Source: Stramenopiles sp. TOSAG23-6 (lineage: Eukaryota > Sar). From it: a stretch of 29,202 nucleotides of DNA. The notes under the pieces are model-generated. The model made no database searches. It saw only the letters and a list, made by a program, of their open reading frames with translations, and was not told the origin of the DNA. Of the stretch, positions 17,093-27,359 are shown piece by piece. The position numbers and the translations under genes are program-made. Each line of letters begins with the position of its first letter. The stretch's first letter is position 1. Where the stretch lies: the NCBI GenBank assembly GCA_900128565.1, contig LT635975.1, forward strand, positions 1 through 29,202, written 5' to 3'.

Positions 17093-20000
17093 TCATTTAT
17101 TTACCATTTGAATAAATAGTTTTGAATTTCTAAGTGCTAATTTTGAACTGTGATTACTTGAGTCTATACTTTCCTTAAGAGTACTTTCTGATGTACAGTT
17201 GGCAGGTCTTTCCAATATTATCTGTGCAATATCAATACTTCCCCTAGATTTTTGCATTGCTTGATATATGATAGGTTGGCTAGATTTTATCAATGTATCT
17301 CTTGGACCTCGAAGTAAAGCATTTTGATTAGTCATCATTTCACATTCAGGTGAAGCATTTTTCAGAGATACCAAAAGAAGTTTCTCAAGAGCACGTTTGT
17401 GGTGAAGTTTAGCTTCTTTGAGATGATCCCTTGGAATTTCAAGTTTCTTTTCTGCGCGTTTCATTCTTTCATTGACAAGAGCTTGGCATTTTGCTACAGC
17501 AATCTCTGCCTTTACAACTTGAGCTGCAATATCTTTACATTGTTTTTCTGCATTGTTTTGTGAAGCTTTCATTGTTTCTGCAGATGTCGCATTAAAAGGT
17601 AACTGTAAATAGGCAACACATGTACGAATATTTTCTCCAGTTGTTTTTAAAATTTCATTCAAACCAGGTTGCTGAGCCAATGCTGCATTCAATAGTATAG
17701 AATTTTCAACCATATTAAATTTAATCTGAATTGGCTGTAATAAAGTATCAATTATACTTTGTCTTTTAATTTTCTCCTGTTCAAGGCGAAGGGCGAGCTT
17801 CATCTTTATTTTAATTATTTGACTCTTAACTTTCATGATTGTATTTCGGGCTTTCTCACATTTAGTTGCAAGATTTTCTATAAATACATCAGATATAACA
17901 TTGTTTGAATGATTCAAAGTAAGAGCATCATTGGCATGCCGGTGTCTTTCTCTTGAGAGTAGTAGTTCAATTTGAAAGGATTCATTGTTACTCAAGTTTG
18001 CAGCAAGACTGTTGCAAACTCGGCTTGAAGCTAAATTATTGGCATCCTCAAAAGAATTTTCATCAATGGTCAACAATTTTTCAATTTTCTTGAGAGATGA
18101 ATATGACTGTGGTAATCCTGCAATGTGTAATATCTGTAATGCTGACACAAGTGAATGTTCACAAGTAACTGCCATTTGCTTGAGAGATTTCGTCATTTCT
18201 TGATCAGATTCAATACATTTCAATACATTAGATAGCATTTTATACGATGAAACGACATTAATTTTTGCTCTATTCATCGCTACATGAATACATTGAGGTA
18301 AACGGCTTTCATCCAAAGTTTCACGTCTATTTTTTTTTTTGCCTTCCATTTTGTCTCCACTTTGTATCATTTTTTTACTTTTCATTGATAAAGTAGGTTC
18401 CCATCCTAGAGAAATCCAACCCTGAGGACTCCACTGAATAAGTAGTCTTTTTGCAATTTCAAGATGCGTTCTTGCTGGTTGTAAATACGCCTCTTTCATC
18501 TTTGCAATAGATATATTAACTATTTTTATTCGAGTGTCTATTTTTGTTGATTCTTCAGTGATACACCTGTATGCATCAACAGCTGCTGTGTATGCAATTG
18601 AAGCTGTGCCTTCTTCCAATATGGCACGTTTTCTTTCAGTCTTGCTAAATATATCCACCGGTACTAAAATTTTGGACGGCATCGAAAGATTTTTCCACTC
18701 GGATGCCAAAGTTGTTTCTGCTTCTACATTGGCATATTGATATTGTAGTTGAAAGAACTTTAGTTTCGAATCAACATTTTCGATACTCAGCAATTTTTGG
18801 GGGGCTTTTGATACCGCAGATTTGATCAAATCCAAGTGTAGAGGTAACCCAACAAGGCACTTGATGGAGTGGTGGGTTATTCTTGCTAGATAAAAACACT
18901 CTTTCATTTTTGTCTTCAACTCATTCTTTGCATTTTCCGTTATTTCTAAATTACCAAAATCGATGTATTTATACTTTAATTCTGAGTTAACTTGAATACA
19001 TTTTGATTGTAAGTTATCAATTCCATTAATTGTATTTTTTGAGAAGTTCTCAATATCACAAAGAGATGTATATGCCTCTCTTAATGCAAATCTTGCACAG
19101 TGTGATGCAAATACCTTGACAGTAACTGGTTTGCTATCATTCTGTCGAGCAATAAACCCTCGATGCAATGCCTGTATTCGGGTAATGGCTTCGATATCTT
19201 TGGAATTGTCTATAGCATCATGAATACTTACAGGTGACCCAAATACTCCAATTGCATGATTTACCATATAAGCACAGAACTCTTTAAAATCAATATACCC
19301 AGAAGAATCACTATCAATTTCATCAAACTGTTTTTTTAAATTTAAATAATCTTGCGAAGATTCTCCCTCAGTACACCCCTCTTTAGATTTTGAAGTGGTT
19401 TCACTTTTTACATTACATTTTCGTCGATTTTCTGGATTGCATTTTTGCAATTTCGATCTTTTTGAATTCAATCTTTTCCACTTGGATCGAAATATTTCCC
19501 ATGAAATTGACATATTCAACACGCTATTGTTCTCATTCTCTTTATCACTAAAAAATGCGGACCAGAGCTTTTTGAAATAAAATGCATTTTGAAGAAGTCG
19601 AGGAAATGTAAATTTCTGTAATCTATTTTCCTCAACAGTAAACTCAAATGCACTTTTTAGTATATCTATTGATGACTCATTGTTTGTATATTCCTCGAAT
19701 CCTGGTACATTAAATATGAACCGTTTAATATCATTAAATGAGCTACTATGTGCATTATCGGATGCCTCAACTAGTTTATTCCATAATTTTTTCAATGTTC
19801 TTCTGTCTTGTAAAAGTTCCATCATTTGATTTTTCTCGCCGTCATTGCCCCGACATTCAATCACTCTACCAAGTACACATTTTATATCCAAAGTATCATC
19901 ATTATACTTGCTCCGAGAAGTATCGTGCCATGCAACTCTACCACAAAACAAAGCATCTGCATCATTTATGATTTTCTTTGCAGGATTCAAATACAATTTT

Positions 20001-21286
20001 GAAAGGCGAACTCTTAGAGCTGCATACTCACAAGCTCGTTGATGGAAATTAATACAATGTCTGCGTATAGAAAAAAGTGATTTCCTCGACAAAACCAAAG
20101 CTTTTCGTCCTATTTGTGCAGCATATCGAACGGCATCTCGTATTTCATCACCCCACAGGCCCGAATTTGGTGGCAATCGAAGAATATCATCAATAGAACG
20201 AAATCCCTTTGTGAAAGTTACTTCCAACAATCGGCGCTCTATTTTTTTGAAAATCATATCTTCTGCTAAATTTAAAATACTTTCCGCTGCAGCTAACTCT
20301 TTTTCGAGCAATGATGTTGATGGTATAACTTCGTGGCCTATAACCCATTGTTGTTTATGTTTTTTTAGCAATGTATGTGCCATTGAAATATCATTCCTAG
20401 CAGGTACAATAGACAAGACATCAACAGCCTGTTTTGCTGCCTGACAAGCGCTACAACATGTTTTTGAAAGTAACTGAAAACCTTTAGCCTTTAGTGGATC
20501 TGGAGCCGAAACACCATGCACTCCTGCAAAACGACCACATCTATCTCCACCTAATAAACGATGTACTGGAAACTTCATTGCTTCCTCGGCCGCCTCTAAA
20601 GCAAAATCCCCTGCTATTATAGCAGCACGTATAACTATATATGTTGAAATATTCGTTTTAGGAAGAACATTTTTCTTATTTATTGTTGTGGATTCTCCAT
20701 CTACATTCTTTTGAAGAAATAACTTTTCATTTTGACTAACTTTGCTTTGTCTAGAAACATTTTTGTTTGATAAACGCAAATATTCTCTAACAATTTGCAT
20801 GGATTTTATCGCAGGCGTAAAAGAATTTAACCGAATGAAAGATTTCTGCAATTCTCCCTGTTTTATTCTTTCTGCGTTTGTAATACGTGAGCTATCTTTA
20901 TCGTCTTTAAATACACGATGTCCATTAAAAGCAGGCGAAGCTTCAATGCTTGCCACAATGACGTCACCACGGAGCTGATTTTTAACTGTAGACCAATTTA
21001 AAAATCCATTTCCTGGATCAAGATCACGAAATAAATCACCAACGCTTGTTGACGTTGGTGCTTTTACATCAAGAGTTTCTAAAAGAGCTCTAAAGGCTGC
21101 TAAGTCCATCCTACTACACTGGACACTAGATAGTAATTCGATGGGCAAAGATGTTCTAGCAAAAATTCGGCGTCTAAGCATACGCCGCAAGGACGATTTA
21201 TGCTTACTGCGTGTCTGCTCGGATCCCGAAAGATTAGGCAACGTAAGTCGAACTTTTTGCTTCATACGTTGCCATTTTGACGACAT
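17093..21286 (-). CDS. Large EF-hand/IQ-motif protein, family unknown
   Basis: 1397 aa in one exon from the ATG at 21286 to TGA. The N-terminus is basic (SSKWQRMKQKVRLTLPNLSG). A degenerate EF-like segment (DLFRDLDPGNGFLNWSTVKNQL, about 84-105) and a canonical EF-hand loop DSDSSGYIDFKE (658-669; acidic X, Y and -Z positions and G at 6) are visible. An IQ motif, IQALHRGFIARQ, follows at about 703-714. Most of the rest is predicted alpha-helical, with stretches such as KALVLSRKSLFSIRRHC and KCEKARNTIMKVKSQIIKIKMKLALRLEQEKIKR. A Ca2+-responsive, calmodulin-binding scaffold, possibly axonemal, is the natural guess, but no named family is recognised. It is transcribed divergently from the kelch-MORN gene across 245 bp. 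No frame breaks are seen. Confidence 0.8.
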   Translation of the reverse strand: MSSKWQRMKQKVRLTLPNLSGSEQTRSKHKSSLRRMLRRRIFARTSLPIELLSSVQCSRMDLAAFRALLETLDVKAPTSTSVGDLFRDLDPGNGFLNWSTVKNQLRGDVIVASIEASPAFNGHRVFKDDKDSSRITNAERIKQGELQKSFIRLNSFTPAIKSMQIVREYLRLSNKNVSRQSKVSQNEKLFLQKNVDGESTTINKKNVLPKTNISTYIVIRAAIIAGDFALEAAEEAMKFPVHRLLGGDRCGRFAGVHGVSAPDPLKAKGFQLLSKTCCSACQAAKQAVDVLSIVPARNDISMAHTLLKKHKQQWVIGHEVIPSTSLLEKELAAAESILNLAEDMIFKKIERRLLEVTFTKGFRSIDDILRLPPNSGLWGDEIRDAVRYAAQIGRKALVLSRKSLFSIRRHCINFHQRACEYAALRVRLSKLYLNPAKKIINDADALFCGRVAWHDTSRSKYNDDTLDIKCVLGRVIECRGNDGEKNQMMELLQDRRTLKKLWNKLVEASDNAHSSSFNDIKRFIFNVPGFEEYTNNESSIDILKSAFEFTVEENRLQKFTFPRLLQNAFYFKKLWSAFFSDKENENNSVLNMSISWEIFRSKWKRLNSKRSKLQKCNPENRRKCNVKSETTSKSKEGCTEGESSQDYLNLKKQFDEIDSDSSGYIDFKEFCAYMVNHAIGVFGSPVSIHDAIDNSKDIEAITRIQALHRGFIARQNDSKPVTVKVFASHCARFALREAYTSLCDIENFSKNTINGIDNLQSKCIQVNSELKYKYIDFGNLEITENAKNELKTKMKECFYLARITHHSIKCLVGLPLHLDLIKSAVSKAPQKLLSIENVDSKLKFFQLQYQYANVEAETTLASEWKNLSMPSKILVPVDIFSKTERKRAILEEGTASIAYTAAVDAYRCITEESTKIDTRIKIVNISIAKMKEAYLQPARTHLEIAKRLLIQWSPQGWISLGWEPTLSMKSKKMIQSGDKMEGKKKNRRETLDESRLPQCIHVAMNRAKINVVSSYKMLSNVLKCIESDQEMTKSLKQMAVTCEHSLVSALQILHIAGLPQSYSSLKKIEKLLTIDENSFEDANNLASSRVCNSLAANLSNNESFQIELLLSRERHRHANDALTLNHSNNVISDVFIENLATKCEKARNTIMKVKSQIIKIKMKLALRLEQEKIKRQSIIDTLLQPIQIKFNMVENSILLNAALAQQPGLNEILKTTGENIRTCVAYLQLPFNATSAETMKASQNNAEKQCKDIAAQVVKAEIAVAKCQALVNERMKRAEKKLEIPRDHLKEAKLHHKRALEKLLLVSLKNASPECEMMTNQNALLRGPRDTLIKSSQPIIYQAMQKSRGSIDIAQIILERPANCTSESTLKESIDSSNHSSKLALRNSKLFIQMVNK

Positions 21287-21531
21287 CTCACGTGCGTTTC
21301 CCTTTTACGAAAAGATCGAATATTCAAACTTTAGATACTTCTAGTAGTAGGTAAGTAACTGCTGTTGACTGGTGACTAGGCAGACTGACTGGAACAATTT
21401 TTTGTTTCGATTTGTTTTTTTTGTGAACAAAAAACAGTTTCACTTTTGCCGTTTCAACCGTTTTGAAGTGAGGACATTTTACGTAGATAGTCATTATTTC
21501 TATTGTATTATTGTCAAATACTGTAGACAGA
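21287..21531. promoter_or_regulatory. Divergent promoter region
   Basis: These 245 bp lie between the EF-hand/IQ gene (minus) and the kelch-MORN gene (plus). There is a CTGACTGG-type repeat near 21371-21391 and a T-rich run at 21401-21423. No clear TATA box is seen. Bidirectional activity is inferred from the layout. Confidence 0.45.
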
Positions 21532-24216
21532 ATGCCTGTTAAAGATCAAAAATCCACAAAGTCGCCAAAGACTGATGGTGTATGGTTTTGTGCTCCCTCC
21601 GGAGATGCAGGACAGAATAGTCAATGTGTAGTTGTACCAAGTCAAGACAGTGCGTACTTTTTTGGTGGGTTTAAGCAGAATAAAGTTGAAGATTATACAA
21701 TGAAAACGAAAAAATTAGATATGAAACGAATGTGTTGGATAGAAACAGATATCGCGTGTTCATTCCCAAACCGGGCTGGTGCTGCATGTGTTTCTTTCGA
21801 AAACATTGTTTACCTTTTTGGTGGAGAAAGCACGGAACTTCGTGAAACACTTGGCGACTTTTATTGTATTGATCTTTGTGCACAAAATCCCAAGTGGGAG
21901 ATTGTTACCATTGATTCAAATAGTAGAATGAATACTGTAGTGAATTCAAAGCAACTTCCAAATACATCAGATACAGAGACGATTCCAGTGGAAAACACAG
22001 GTCCAGTGGAAGAAACCTCTGATGAAAACGAGGCTTCCATTGAGAAAGACAGTGAGGAAAATAAAAATGAGAACAGTAATGAAAGTGAGAACAGTAATGA
22101 AAGTGAGAACAGCATTGAAAATGAGAATAGCAATGAGTTAGATACAAGTGAAAACATCAATGAAATTGATACTAATACTGAACCTACTCAAGAGATTCAG
22201 CAGAAAATAATAGAAAAATCGATATCATGTTTATCTGTACTACCACCAGCGCGTAGATGGCAGTGTTCTTCACGTAGTGGTAAAAATTCATTCATAGTAC
22301 ACGGAGGTTTATCCGAAAATGGCGAATACTTGGATGACCTCTGGTGCTTTGACAGATCAACATGTGAGTGGACAAAAGGTTTGGGAAAAGGAACACCACC
22401 TTCTGCAAGAGCGTATCACACAGGCACATATCTATCTAATTCAGAATCAGTCGTATTCTTTGGGGGGAGAAATGAAAAAGGTCTCCTCGGTGAAATTTTT
22501 GTGTTACATCAAAATACTTGGTCAAAACCTGAATGTTCGGGAGTTGCGGCATCTCCAAGATGTTGGCATACAATGGTACGATACAAAAGTCCTGATGAAG
22601 TAGCAGATGTTGATGAGAACAGAGATGATAATAAAGCTATTTCATGTTCTCAAGACTCTTCAAAGATTATAATCTTCGGAGGTTGTGACGCCTGTGGTTT
22701 GGCGTCACCTAGTGTCTTCACCTGGGAATTATCCAGTGGAAATTGGTCAGAATTACACACTGTTGGTAATACACCATCCTCCAGGTTAGGTCACTCATGT
22801 TTATTAGTTCCTGGTGAACACCGCACTGTTATATATGGTGGAAACGATGGAAGGGATCGTCTTGATGAAGTGTATGTATTATCTACAAGTAAAAGTGAAG
22901 TTGAAAAGGAAACAAAACGAGCATCAGGATTTGGCGTCGTTAATTATGATAATGGAGATAGATATGAAGGATTCTTCAAATCAGGTACGAAAGATACTCG
23001 TCATGGTCAAGGAAAAATGGTATATACTAATGGAGATCATTACGAGGGTAATTGGAATAACGGAGTTCGAGCTGGTCAGGGTACTTTGCGTTTTACAAAT
23101 GGTGATAAATACGTTGGAGCGTGGAAAAATGACACAATTACTGGTCATGGATATATGCAATACTCAGAAGATCTAGGTGTGATAAGTGATAATTCAGATG
23201 ATCCTGTGCGATTGATGCATTACGATGGAATGTTTTATCGAGGTGTTCTACAAGGAGAAGCTCGTGCAGAATATAGTGATGGCTCTGTATATTTTGGCAG
23301 TTTTTCTAAAGGATTGCGATCAGGCGAAGGAACAGCAACTTACGTGTCTGGTATTGTATATAAAGGAATGTGGAAAGATGATAATTTCCATGGTCTTGGA
23401 AGTGAAAAGAATTCCATTGGGGATAGATACTATGGCCATTTTATTAAGGGTAAGAAATGTGGTCAAGGTAAATACCAGTATGTAGATGGTAGTGAGTACA
23501 TTGGTAAATGGAATAATGATATGCGCAATGGCAAGGGTAAAATGACTTATTTCAATGGCGACGTTTACGATGGTAAATGGTTTAAAGATAAACGCGAAGG
23601 TGCTGGACAATGCTCGTTTTCTTCAGGGCATATTTACTCAGGAATGTGGAAAAATGATAAACAAGATGGTGAAGGAGAAATAAAGTTCGTATCAGGTGCA
23701 AAATACACTGGTACATGGTTAGCTGATAAGCGTAATGGAAATGGACAAGAAACAAGCGCCACGGGTGACGTCTACATCGGCCTTTGGTACAATGATCTAA
23801 GGCACGGAAAAGGTCGTACAGTTTATTCAAATGGCGACATTCATGAAGGTGTGTATGTTCGTGGTAATGCAGGTGGAGTGGGAACATGGACTTCAGGAGA
23901 TGGAAAATCTTCTTACAAAGGGCACTTTGAAGATGGAGAAAAGAGTGGCGAAGGTACTTTCAATTATGCTAATGGCGATGTATATAAAGGTGAGTGGGCG
24001 AAAGGTGGGCGTAGCGGAACAGGTGTGATGCAGTATAAACAACCTAGTGTTGTAGGAGACAAAAGTGATGCACGGGGTACAATTACAAATTATTCTGGTC
24101 AATGGGAAAATGACCTCCGCCACGGTATGTCTCAGTGCACATTACCAGATGGCACATCATTCAAATGTCAATGGAAAAAAGACAAGAAAATTGAACAAGC
24201 TATTTCCTGGCAATAA
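21532..24216 (+). CDS. Kelch-repeat + MORN-repeat protein
   Basis: 894 aa from the first ATG (21532); the open frame reaches seven codons upstream, but only with a TTG start. The N-terminal half is a kelch beta-propeller with paired-glycine blades: VYLFGGESTEL, SFIVHGGLSENGEYLDDLWCFD, VVFFGGRNEKGLLGEIFVL, IIIFGGCDACGLASP and TVIYGGNDGRDRLDEVYVL. It is split by an acidic Asn/Glu/Ser low-complexity insert (NENSNESENSNESENS, about 180-200). From about 467 to 885 it carries about 16 MORN repeats (pattern YxNGDxYxGxWxxxxxxGxG). MORN arrays bind phosphoinositides or act as membrane-linked scaffolds, and in protists are frequent in radial spokes and basal structures. Kelch propellers bind partners. 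A flagellar or cortical scaffold is likely. The TAA lies inside CAATAAAATT, a possible polyadenylation signal, only 39 bp from the stop of the convergent ankyrin gene. Confidence 0.92.
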   Translation: MPVKDQKSTKSPKTDGVWFCAPSGDAGQNSQCVVVPSQDSAYFFGGFKQNKVEDYTMKTKKLDMKRMCWIETDIACSFPNRAGAACVSFENIVYLFGGESTELRETLGDFYCIDLCAQNPKWEIVTIDSNSRMNTVVNSKQLPNTSDTETIPVENTGPVEETSDENEASIEKDSEENKNENSNESENSNESENSIENENSNELDTSENINEIDTNTEPTQEIQQKIIEKSISCLSVLPPARRWQCSSRSGKNSFIVHGGLSENGEYLDDLWCFDRSTCEWTKGLGKGTPPSARAYHTGTYLSNSESVVFFGGRNEKGLLGEIFVLHQNTWSKPECSGVAASPRCWHTMVRYKSPDEVADVDENRDDNKAISCSQDSSKIIIFGGCDACGLASPSVFTWELSSGNWSELHTVGNTPSSRLGHSCLLVPGEHRTVIYGGNDGRDRLDEVYVLSTSKSEVEKETKRASGFGVVNYDNGDRYEGFFKSGTKDTRHGQGKMVYTNGDHYEGNWNNGVRAGQGTLRFTNGDKYVGAWKNDTITGHGYMQYSEDLGVISDNSDDPVRLMHYDGMFYRGVLQGEARAEYSDGSVYFGSFSKGLRSGEGTATYVSGIVYKGMWKDDNFHGLGSEKNSIGDRYYGHFIKGKKCGQGKYQYVDGSEYIGKWNNDMRNGKGKMTYFNGDVYDGKWFKDKREGAGQCSFSSGHIYSGMWKNDKQDGEGEIKFVSGAKYTGTWLADKRNGNGQETSATGDVYIGLWYNDLRHGKGRTVYSNGDIHEGVYVRGNAGGVGTWTSGDGKSSYKGHFEDGEKSGEGTFNYANGDVYKGEWAKGGRSGTGVMQYKQPSVVGDKSDARGTITNYSGQWENDLRHGMSQCTLPDGTSFKCQWKKDKKIEQAISWQ

Positions 24217-24255
24217 AATTTACTCTACTATATGTAATCCTTTTAGCAAAGTTAT

Positions 24256-27099
24256 TTATTTATGAATTGATTGTTTTGATATCAATGTTTTTTCGAGCAA
24301 AGAAACGATTTCTTCATTTTCATCGTGTTTTGCAATCTCCAATGCTGAATCTATGGCATCTATCTTTACAATACTGCCATACGACAAAAGTAATTGCACA
24401 ACTGACAGCTGCCCTCCACTAACTGCGCTATTTAATGCTGTCACACCATCAGCGTCTGCTGCATTTAGGATACTATCCCCCGTGAGAGTCAGTACTTCTT
24501 TGATAGCTTCTATATCTCCATTGGAGCATGCACGTCTGAGATTATTTCCATGAATTTTCCACTGTTGTCGCTCAGAATCAAGAATCCTTGTTTCCTCTGC
24601 ATTTTGTTTTTTCAAAACTGAACGATTTATAATATATTGGTGTCGTGATAAAAGTGACAAATCCTCAGTTGGATGATTTTCATTTTGCTGTCTTTCCTTT
24701 TCTGTTGCTTCTTCAGCGATAGTGATAAGCTGCATTACCTGGGAATCTACAGGCCCTGTTACTAAATCCCTTGGTTTTAAACCTGCTTTTGTCCGGGAAA
24801 AGCAGTTTGCACCCTGTTCTAGCAGAATTGCGACAACAGTGGAATGCCCGCTGAAGCATGCGAGATGTAATGGTGTACGATGACTAGCGTCTATTACATC
24901 AATGTCTGTTAAACGTAAAAGGGGAGCCGATGGAAAAGCTGCTCTTGGGACAGCTAATAAGGCTACAATTTCTGCGTGTCCTTTATATGCTGCATGGTGT
25001 AAAGGTGTCCAGCCAATTTCTGGACCACCTTTAGCCTTACATTTAGGATCTGCACCTTGTTCAACCAAAAATTTGGCAACAACAATATTTCCTTCTCTAC
25101 ATGCAAAATGAAGTGCTGTTTCACCAAGTCTACTTTGATCATTTACATGAATATGGGAGCTATTTAGTAATTCCTTTACTTGATCTAAACTTCCAGTGCC
25201 ACATACATGTCTAAACTTTCTTTGTTTCGATTCTTTTCTAAGCTGAACATCTTCCGTTTCGACGAGAATGCCCTTCACCTCAGGTGTTGATGCTAACTGT
25301 AGTGGTGTCATACCACCAGAATCAGTTGAATCTAATAGAAAAGGTATGATACTAGTAAATCCTCTATTCAAATTAGTATTATATCGCATTACCTCTCCGT
25401 TTTCTGCATCGCGTGCTTCGATGTTTGCACCACTATGCAAAAGAAAACGTACAGTCTTAGCGTGGCCTCCGAGACTGGCATGATGTAAAGGTGTACGCTT
25501 CATCGCATCGCAATAATGCACATGTGCACCCTTGGCAATAAGCATTTCTACAGCTTCCGTATGACCCATCGCCGATGCTAACAGCAGTAGTTCATTCATC
25601 TCATGTATTGTACTTTGTGCACTTATAATACTTTCTATTGTACCTCCAAAAGAAGTATGAGGGTATTCTTCGTTTCGATGATTCTTGAATCGATCAATAT
25701 GTTTTGCCGCTCTTGATATCCTTGTTTGAGTTAGTGCTGCATTCGAACCTCTAGCTATTGTTGATTGCCTAGAATATTCTAAAGGTGTGCGGCCCCTCAT
25801 ATCCCGTGCTTCAGTATCTGCCCCTGCTTTTATTAATGCTTGTGTGGCATGTAAGTGCCCCTTTGCAGCCGTAAAATGTAATGCTGTTCTACCTGTACTA
25901 AATACACGGGAATTGACAACAGCACCACGAGCGATAAGTGAATTAATTTGAGATGTATTTCCTATTTGTGCGGCATGGCGCAACTTCTCCTCAAGCCAAC
26001 CTTCCTTCCTAGCAATCGATTTACGGTGTCGGTTATCAATGGATGTATATGGACGACGAACTTTTGTTTTTTTCCATCCTGTTGAGGATTGTTTAGATAT
26101 TGGCCGCGATATATCAACTGTCCTCAACGATCCCCGTGATGACTGTCGAGAAGGTTGTCTGGATTGTGCTTTCGTTAATTCTGAAGACTTTTCCAATGTG
26201 TTATTTTCGAGACTTTTTGTTGATCGTATTGCAGTGCCTGCGTTTGCAGCTTCTTTCATTCTCTTTCGACGCAAACGACTAGCTTCAACTCTCCAAGGCT
26301 TGCGGAACCCAGCAATCTTCTTTGCTTGGATTTCAGTGTCAACTTCAAGTTTTTTCTTTTTTAACTTTTGTTTTTCTCTTTTACTTTTTCTTAATACCAT
26401 TAATGCTTCCTGCCCATACTCTATTGCCTTTTTTTGCATGTGCATTCTTTCACTTATAGTAGTTGGAGTATATGGTCTATTTTTGCTTTTCACAGTTTCA
26501 TAGAGGTTTATATGCATATATTTTGGATATTCAGCAATTGGAAAACTGAATGGTTCTTTTAACCATTTAATTTTACTTGTACTTTTATTTTCCCTAACCC
26601 TAATTTTACTTGTACTTTTATTTTGATCATATTGGGTTGAGCTGTTTCTGCTTCTTGATGTAAATGGTCTCACATTACCTGATAAAAACTCTGTTTGAAA
26701 TGAATATGAACCATTGCCTTTTGGAGATTTATTTTGTTGTACGTTTTGATTACTGCATAGACGTTGTTTCATGGCACCATATTTTTTTGATGACCTCGCT
26801 GAGGCATTCGCAGAGTTTGGTCTATTACTTGATGCAGCGAGTCTATGAGGAACACTTTTTTTATAACCAACTTTATTTCTTTTTGTTTTTGTATTGATCT
26901 TTGTTTTATTTGAAGTATTATGTTTCTTTGAGAGATCCCCCCCGAATCGATTATTACGTATGCGAACGACTTCTTTATCTCTAAGAGCTAATTGTCCTAG
27001 GCGCTGGTTAAGAACTCGACGGCCAAGTTCGTTTTTTTTATATATTTTGATCAACTTTTTTTCACTCCAGTCATCGTAATGAACATTTTCATTCTGCAT
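24256..27099 (-). CDS. Ankyrin-repeat protein with basic N-terminal region
   Basis: 947 aa from the ATG at 27099 to TAA at 24256. Residues 1 to about 365 are basic and mostly disordered, with Ser/Arg-rich parts (RQPSRQSSRGSLRT) and one helical segment (RMHMQKKAIEYGQEALMVLRKSKREKQKLKKKK). From about 368 to 770 there are roughly nine ankyrin repeats (TALHFTAAKGHLHATQALIKAGAD, TPLHHASLGGHAKTVRFLLHSGAN, TALHFACREGNIVVAKFLVEQGAD, TPLHLACFSGHSTVVAILLEQGAN), interrupted by a linker around 540-600. Two to three more repeats lie near the C-terminus (VTALNSAVSGGQLSVVQLLLSYGS). An 11-residue unit ENKSTSKIRVR is duplicated in the N-terminal region by a 33-bp tandem repeat (26569-26624). It acts as a protein-binding scaffold; the partner is unknown. 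It is divergent from the P5A ATPase gene. Confidence 0.9.
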   Translation of the reverse strand: MQNENVHYDDWSEKKLIKIYKKNELGRRVLNQRLGQLALRDKEVVRIRNNRFGGDLSKKHNTSNKTKINTKTKRNKVGYKKSVPHRLAASSNRPNSANASARSSKKYGAMKQRLCSNQNVQQNKSPKGNGSYSFQTEFLSGNVRPFTSRSRNSSTQYDQNKSTSKIRVRENKSTSKIKWLKEPFSFPIAEYPKYMHINLYETVKSKNRPYTPTTISERMHMQKKAIEYGQEALMVLRKSKREKQKLKKKKLEVDTEIQAKKIAGFRKPWRVEASRLRRKRMKEAANAGTAIRSTKSLENNTLEKSSELTKAQSRQPSRQSSRGSLRTVDISRPISKQSSTGWKKTKVRRPYTSIDNRHRKSIARKEGWLEEKLRHAAQIGNTSQINSLIARGAVVNSRVFSTGRTALHFTAAKGHLHATQALIKAGADTEARDMRGRTPLEYSRQSTIARGSNAALTQTRISRAAKHIDRFKNHRNEEYPHTSFGGTIESIISAQSTIHEMNELLLLASAMGHTEAVEMLIAKGAHVHYCDAMKRTPLHHASLGGHAKTVRFLLHSGANIEARDAENGEVMRYNTNLNRGFTSIIPFLLDSTDSGGMTPLQLASTPEVKGILVETEDVQLRKESKQRKFRHVCGTGSLDQVKELLNSSHIHVNDQSRLGETALHFACREGNIVVAKFLVEQGADPKCKAKGGPEIGWTPLHHAAYKGHAEIVALLAVPRAAFPSAPLLRLTDIDVIDASHRTPLHLACFSGHSTVVAILLEQGANCFSRTKAGLKPRDLVTGPVDSQVMQLITIAEEATEKERQQNENHPTEDLSLLSRHQYIINRSVLKKQNAEETRILDSERQQWKIHGNNLRRACSNGDIEAIKEVLTLTGDSILNAADADGVTALNSAVSGGQLSVVQLLLSYGSIVKIDAIDSALEIAKHDENEEIVSLLEKTLISKQSIHK
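26569..26624 (-). repeat. 33-bp imperfect tandem repeat with telomere-like CCCTAACCCTAA
   Basis: AATTTTACTTGTACTTTTAT plus TTT is repeated with a 33-nt period (26569-26601, then 26602-26624). The linker contains CCCTAACCCTAA (26592-26603). It is in frame (11 codons) inside the ankyrin gene. Confidence 0.85.
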
Positions 27100-27359
27100 T
27101 TCAGATTATATTATCGTAATTGCATCGTCTATGCTATGTCCATATGATATGTTTTTTTTTCAGTATTTATCTTGTCAACTATGGAAAACTATTCGCAGAT
27201 GAAACTGTCAGTCATGACTGATATTTTTTTACGAGGAGGAACAAACCTGCATTTCTTAGCGCGGCCAAAAGACGACGACGAGCGAGGTGACCGAGGTCCA
27301 TTGGCCAACTCGAGCGCAATTCTTTCATTTGTGTAATAGAGTAATCTGTAGTGAACAAA
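27100..27359. promoter_or_regulatory. Divergent promoter region
   Basis: These 260 bp lie between the ankyrin gene (minus) and the P5A ATPase gene (plus). A GC-richer patch, GCGGCCAAAAGACGACGACG (27261-27280), and a CCATTGG box (27298-27304, a possible CCAAT-type site on either strand) lie upstream of the ATPase start. Assignment as a promoter is by position. Confidence 0.45.
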
